From positions 3,658,001 through 3,722,000 of the forward strand of contig NZ_CP195158.1 in NCBI RefSeq assembly GCF_051200825.1: a DNA stretch of 64,000 bases, in the 5' to 3' direction. How positions within the stretch are numbered: position 1 is the stretch's first letter; the number at the start of each line of letters is the position of its first letter. The DNA comes from Formosa sp030427735 (GTDB lineage: Bacteria > Bacteroidota > Bacteroidia > Flavobacteriales > Flavobacteriaceae). Position numbers and translations under genes: made by a program. Positions 61,242 through 64,000 of the stretch are shown here, one piece after another. The notes beneath the pieces were generated by a model, which was given only the letters and a program-made list of their open reading frames with translations, did not search any database and had not been told where the DNA came from.

Positions 61242-62592
61242 CGCCATTTGCATTATTTTGATTCGGGTTTTGTTTATTATTAGGTTTTCGTTTATTGCGA
61301 TTTCTATTGTTTCTGCTATTTCTTGGCTTATTATTAGCTGCCGATTTTCCTTCAGCTGAATTTTGATTTTGTTGTCCAGCAGGTTTTTGGCCCCCAGACT
61401 TATTTGATTTTCTACGATTAGCAGGCTTTTGCGTTTCTGCAACCGCAGTTTTTGGTTTTGCTGATTTAGAATTTCTGTTATTTCTACGTCTTTTAGAACG
61501 TTTAGGCTGATCGAATCGCGTTAAACTATCCTGTCCTACAACGTTCTCGAATTCGTTTTTATTATCTTCTATTAAATCCGAAGCATACTCTTCTAAACTC
61601 GCAACCGTTTCGTTCTTTTTATTTAAAGCTATAATTTCTTTGGCCTGATCTATGGTAATTTTATGCCAGTTCATCCACTCGCCTTCGTAAGCATACCACA
61701 TATGTCCTTTAAAAATATCGGTTTTTTGGCACACCGCAATTCCTTTTTCGGTCTTTAGCTTGGTATCGGTTTTTGGGAAGGCTTTTAAAGCATCTAAATA
61801 CGTGTCTAATTCGTAGTTTAAACAACATTTTAACTTACCACATTGTCCTGCTAATTTTTGCGGATTTAAAGATAACTGCTGATAGCGTGCTGCCGATGTA
61901 CTTACCGATCTAAAATCGGTTAACCAGGTAGAACAACACAGTTCGCGACCACAAGACCCTATGCCCCCTAAACGTGAAGCTTCTTGACGAAAACCTACCT
62001 GCTTCATCTCTATTCGGGTTCTAAACTCTCTAGCAAATACTTTAATAAGTTCTCTAAAATCTACGCGTTCTTCGGCAGTGTAATAGAACGTGGCCTTGCT
62101 AGCATCGCCCTGATATTCGATATCGGAAATCTTCATTTGCAATTTAAGATCGATAGCAAACTGTCGCGCTTTAACCTTCATAGGTTCTTCTTTTTCGCGC
62201 GCTTCAGACCAAATATCAATATCGCGTTGCGAAGCTTTTCTGTATATTTTTAAAACATCGCCATCTAGCGGTATTTTTTTGCGTTTCATTTGCACTCTTA
62301 CCAGTTCGCCGGTAAGGGTTACCATGCCTATATCGTGCCCCGTTTGTGCTTGAGTAGCAACAATATCGCCAATACTTAACGATAAATTTTCTGTGTTTTT
62401 ATAATATTCTTTACGTCCGTTTTTAAAACGAACCTCAACCCAATTAAAAGGAGCCTCGCCATTTGGAAGGGCCATATTTGCCAACCAATCAAAAACAGTT
62501 AATTTATTACAACTATCTGTTCCGCATGTTCCATTATTTTTGCATCCTTTTGGCTGACCATCTTTTCCTGTCGAGCAACTTGCACAAGCCAT
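61228..62592 (-). CDS. RicT/PSP1-domain protein with Lys/Asn-rich tail
   Basis: The 454-residue protein has an N-terminal Cys-rich start (CASCSTGKDGQPKGCKNNG), a PSP1 domain with the family cysteines GSCGRELCCSTWL and GQCGKLKCCLNYE, and a last hundred residues of low-complexity Lys/Asn/Arg/Gln. In B. subtilis RicT (YaaT) acts with RicA and RicF in RNA maturation and binds an Fe-S cluster. The gene precedes gldH and overlaps it, as in other Flavobacteriia. The basic tail may bind RNA. Confidence 0.9.
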   Translation of the reverse strand: MACASCSTGKDGQPKGCKNNGTCGTDSCNKLTVFDWLANMALPNGEAPFNWVEVRFKNGRKEYYKNTENLSLSIGDIVATQAQTGHDIGMVTLTGELVRVQMKRKKIPLDGDVLKIYRKASQRDIDIWSEAREKEEPMKVKARQFAIDLKLQMKISDIEYQGDASKATFYYTAEERVDFRELIKVFAREFRTRIEMKQVGFRQEASRLGGIGSCGRELCCSTWLTDFRSVSTSAARYQQLSLNPQKLAGQCGKLKCCLNYELDTYLDALKAFPKTDTKLKTEKGIAVCQKTDIFKGHMWYAYEGEWMNWHKITIDQAKEIIALNKKNETVASLEEYASDLIEDNKNEFENVVGQDSLTRFDQPKRSKRRRNNRNSKSAKPKTAVAETQKPANRRKSNKSGGQKPAGQQNQNSAEGKSAANNKPRNSRNNRNRNKRKPNNKQNPNQNNANGDAKK

Positions 62593-62800
62593 AAATTAGT
62601 TATGTATATATAGATTCTGAAAAACCCGAGGTTTAACAGAAGTAAATTAGTAAATATTTCATTTTGAAACTCTTGCAACAAGATAAGAATTTCATCCCAA
62701 TATGCTACTTGGGGTTGTAAAGATATGATTATTCTAAAGACTGTAAAAGAAAGATATTTTTATTACAATACTTGTAAAATTTTAAAACTCAAATAAACGC

Positions 62801-62849
62801 AAAAAGCTGTATACCAGAGCAAACAACCCTCGCATACAGCTTTGTTTTT
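62801..62849 (-). terminator. Terminator of trhO (two-way)
   Basis: AAAGCTGTAT (62803-62812) and ATACAGCTTT (62834-62843) pair perfectly, with T-rich sequence on both outer sides. It lies 14 nt after the trhO stop. Confidence 0.75.
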
Positions 62850-62862
62850 AATAGCTTTTGTT

Positions 62863-63927
62863 TTATTTCTTTAAGATTTCGAAAATATTGCGTAAATCTT
62901 TTTTGTAGGGCAAATGGTCTGCACGCCCTTTTTTAAAGATATCGTTACTATTGCCTTGGCCACGACGCAATGCCTTTTGCTCGTCTTGTGGTAAACTGTG
63001 TACCTCTTTACAATTGCTAGAACAACAACCGTCCATTTCTTCTTTACAAGCGTCGCACTGTATAAATAGTAAGTGGCAAGCATCGTTGGCACAATTAACA
63101 TGAGTATCTGCAGGTGCGCCACATTGATGACAACGTGCAATTACATCGTCTGAAATTCGCTCTGAACGACGTTCGTCGAACACAAAGTTTTTACCTATAA
63201 ACTTATTATCTAATTGGCTTTCGTTTACCTGTCTGGTATATTCTATAATACCACCTTCTAACTGAAAAACGTTTTTAAAACCTTTGTGTTTAAAATAGGC
63301 ACTGGCTTTTTCGCAACGAATACCGCCGGTGCAATACATTACTAAATTTTTATTTTCTTTAAATTCTTTTAAGTCGTCTTCAATTATCGGTAACGATTCT
63401 CTAAAAGTATCTACATCTGGAGTAATGGCGTTTTTAAAATGCCCAATTTCGCTTTCGTAATGGTTTCTCATGTCTACAAGAATGGTATTCTCGTCTTCAA
63501 TCAATTCATTAAATTGCTGTGCTCCTACATGCACTCCTTTATTGGTAACATCAAAAGTATCGTCGTTTAACCCGTCGGCAACAATTTTGTCGCGCACTTT
63601 AACTTTTAGTTTCAAAAACGACATATTGTCTTGCTCTACAGCTATGTTTAAACGGATGTCTTTTAAAAACGGAATGGTATCTAAATGCGTTTTAAACGCA
63701 TTAAAACGATCTGCTGGTAAAGACAATTGGCCATTTATACCTTCGTGGGCGACATAAATACGACCCAGCACATCTAATTTGTTCCAAACTACAAACAGTT
63801 GATTTCTAAATTCTGTAGGATTTTCGATTTTGGCATACTGATAAAAAGAAAGTGTTAATCGATCTTTGCCTGCTTTTTCGATTAATTCTGCTCTTTCTTT
63901 AGCGCTTAACTTATTGTACAGTTGCAT
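62863..63927 (-). CDS. trhO: tRNA uridine-34 hydroxylase TrhO (rhodanese type)
   Basis: The 354-residue protein has an N-terminal acylphosphatase-like/UPF0176 region (GIYVAHEGINGQLSLP-type, seen as IYVAHEGINGQLSLP), a rhodanese domain with active Cys in VMYCTGGIRCEKA, and a C-terminal Cys-rich part (CHQCGAPADTHVNC, CDACKEEMDGCCSSNCK) that probably binds zinc. TrhO makes 5-hydroxyuridine at position 34 of tRNAs using O2. Own promoter and terminator. Confidence 0.93.
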   Translation of the reverse strand: MQLYNKLSAKERAELIEKAGKDRLTLSFYQYAKIENPTEFRNQLFVVWNKLDVLGRIYVAHEGINGQLSLPADRFNAFKTHLDTIPFLKDIRLNIAVEQDNMSFLKLKVKVRDKIVADGLNDDTFDVTNKGVHVGAQQFNELIEDENTILVDMRNHYESEIGHFKNAITPDVDTFRESLPIIEDDLKEFKENKNLVMYCTGGIRCEKASAYFKHKGFKNVFQLEGGIIEYTRQVNESQLDNKFIGKNFVFDERRSERISDDVIARCHQCGAPADTHVNCANDACHLLFIQCDACKEEMDGCCSSNCKEVHSLPQDEQKALRRGQGNSNDIFKKGRADHLPYKKDLRNIFEILKK

Positions 63928-63962
63928 GCTATACTAATTTTAAGGTTAAAAAAATATTTTTG

Positions 63963-63970
63963 CAAAGGTA
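63963..63970 (-). promoter_or_regulatory. -7 box of trhO
   Basis: Minus strand reads TACCTTTG, matching TAnnTTTG, 35 nt before the ATG at 63927. Confidence 0.5.
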
Positions 63971-64000
63971 ACATTTTAAAACCAATTGAACACCACCCAC

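Noticed and set aside
61242..61442. 67-residue N-terminal extension of gldH
   Set aside because: Overlaps the RicT-like coding region and removes the lipoprotein signal from the N-terminus.

Overview
The window is AT-rich chromosomal DNA of a member of the Bacteroidota, almost certainly a (probably marine) Flavobacteriaceae species. Support: most genes lack a Shine-Dalgarno sequence and many have the Bacteroidota -7 promoter box TAnnTTTG; there are TonB-dependent receptors with N-terminal carboxypeptidase-regulatory-like domains, the gliding lipoprotein GldH next to a RicT-like protein and a class A PBP, a type IX secretion (T9SS) sorting tail on an M1 peptidase, an SDR-type threonine dehydrogenase and short ThuA, DUF4421 and CNNM proteins typical of the family. 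No rRNA, prophage, transposase or CRISPR array was seen. One tRNA (Asn-GTT) is present.

Layout. 1-3.3 kb: partial CBS-domain protein, NTF2-like secreted protein, lipoproteins, threonine 3-dehydrogenase. 3.3-9.3 kb: LysR regulator with YeiH-type transporter and HPP protein, then a His-rich membrane protein and a TonB receptor that look like a metal-uptake pair. 9.5-13.3 kb: tRNA-Asn, RseP, secreted M1 peptidase. 13.4-20.5 kb: a metal-homeostasis block: SCO protein, FeoA-FeoB-FeoB-associated Cys-rich protein, ZIP transporter, DtxR/MntR-type regulator and a divergent TonB receptor sharing a perfect palindromic operator. 20.5-26.5 kb: NagB-like protein, TerB/DnaJ co-chaperone, a structured RNA-like element, bacilliredoxin, lipid genes (PlsC, acyl-ACP desaturase), HD phosphohydrolase, AraC regulator.

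26.5-29.9 kb is the most unusual part: three tandem paralogous secreted proteins, each preceded by the same roughly 90-bp promoter cassette, two followed by the same 3' element (TTAG-rich stretch plus a terminator whose stem shows a compensatory base change). A fourth cassette has promoter and terminator but no reading frame between them and may be a small RNA or the scar of a lost paralogue. 30-37.2 kb (minus strand): crotonase, NtrY-like histidine kinase, HemJ, MATE exporter, ferrochelatase, a 55-residue protein, ThuA protein, AraC regulator. 37.4-48.8 kb (plus strand): a long, tightly packed heme operon hemA-hemC-trkH-trkA-hemD-hemE-GNAT-hemF-DUF4421-hemB, then CNNM and alkyltransferase genes. 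With hemJ and hemH on the other side, every step from glutamyl-tRNA to protoheme is encoded here except glutamate-1-semialdehyde aminotransferase (HemL). 48.8-56.3 kb: serine hydrolase, exonuclease, a secreted unknown behind a perfect 21-bp palindrome, TlpA-like thioredoxin, double ABC ATPase, lipoprotein and beta-barrel. 56.3-58.1 kb: 3-oxoacid CoA-transferase genes split by a four-helix-bundle gene that is flanked by perfect inverted repeats. 58.4-64 kb: PBP1A, gldH, RicT-like gene and trhO.

Four copies of a roughly 130-bp palindromic intergenic repeat (near 8.7, 24.8, 29.9 and 58.2 kb) sit at gene ends; their outer arms form terminator-like stems. Several start codons were moved inward from the longest open frame when a signal peptide, family start or promoter position required it; these cases are stated in the entries.
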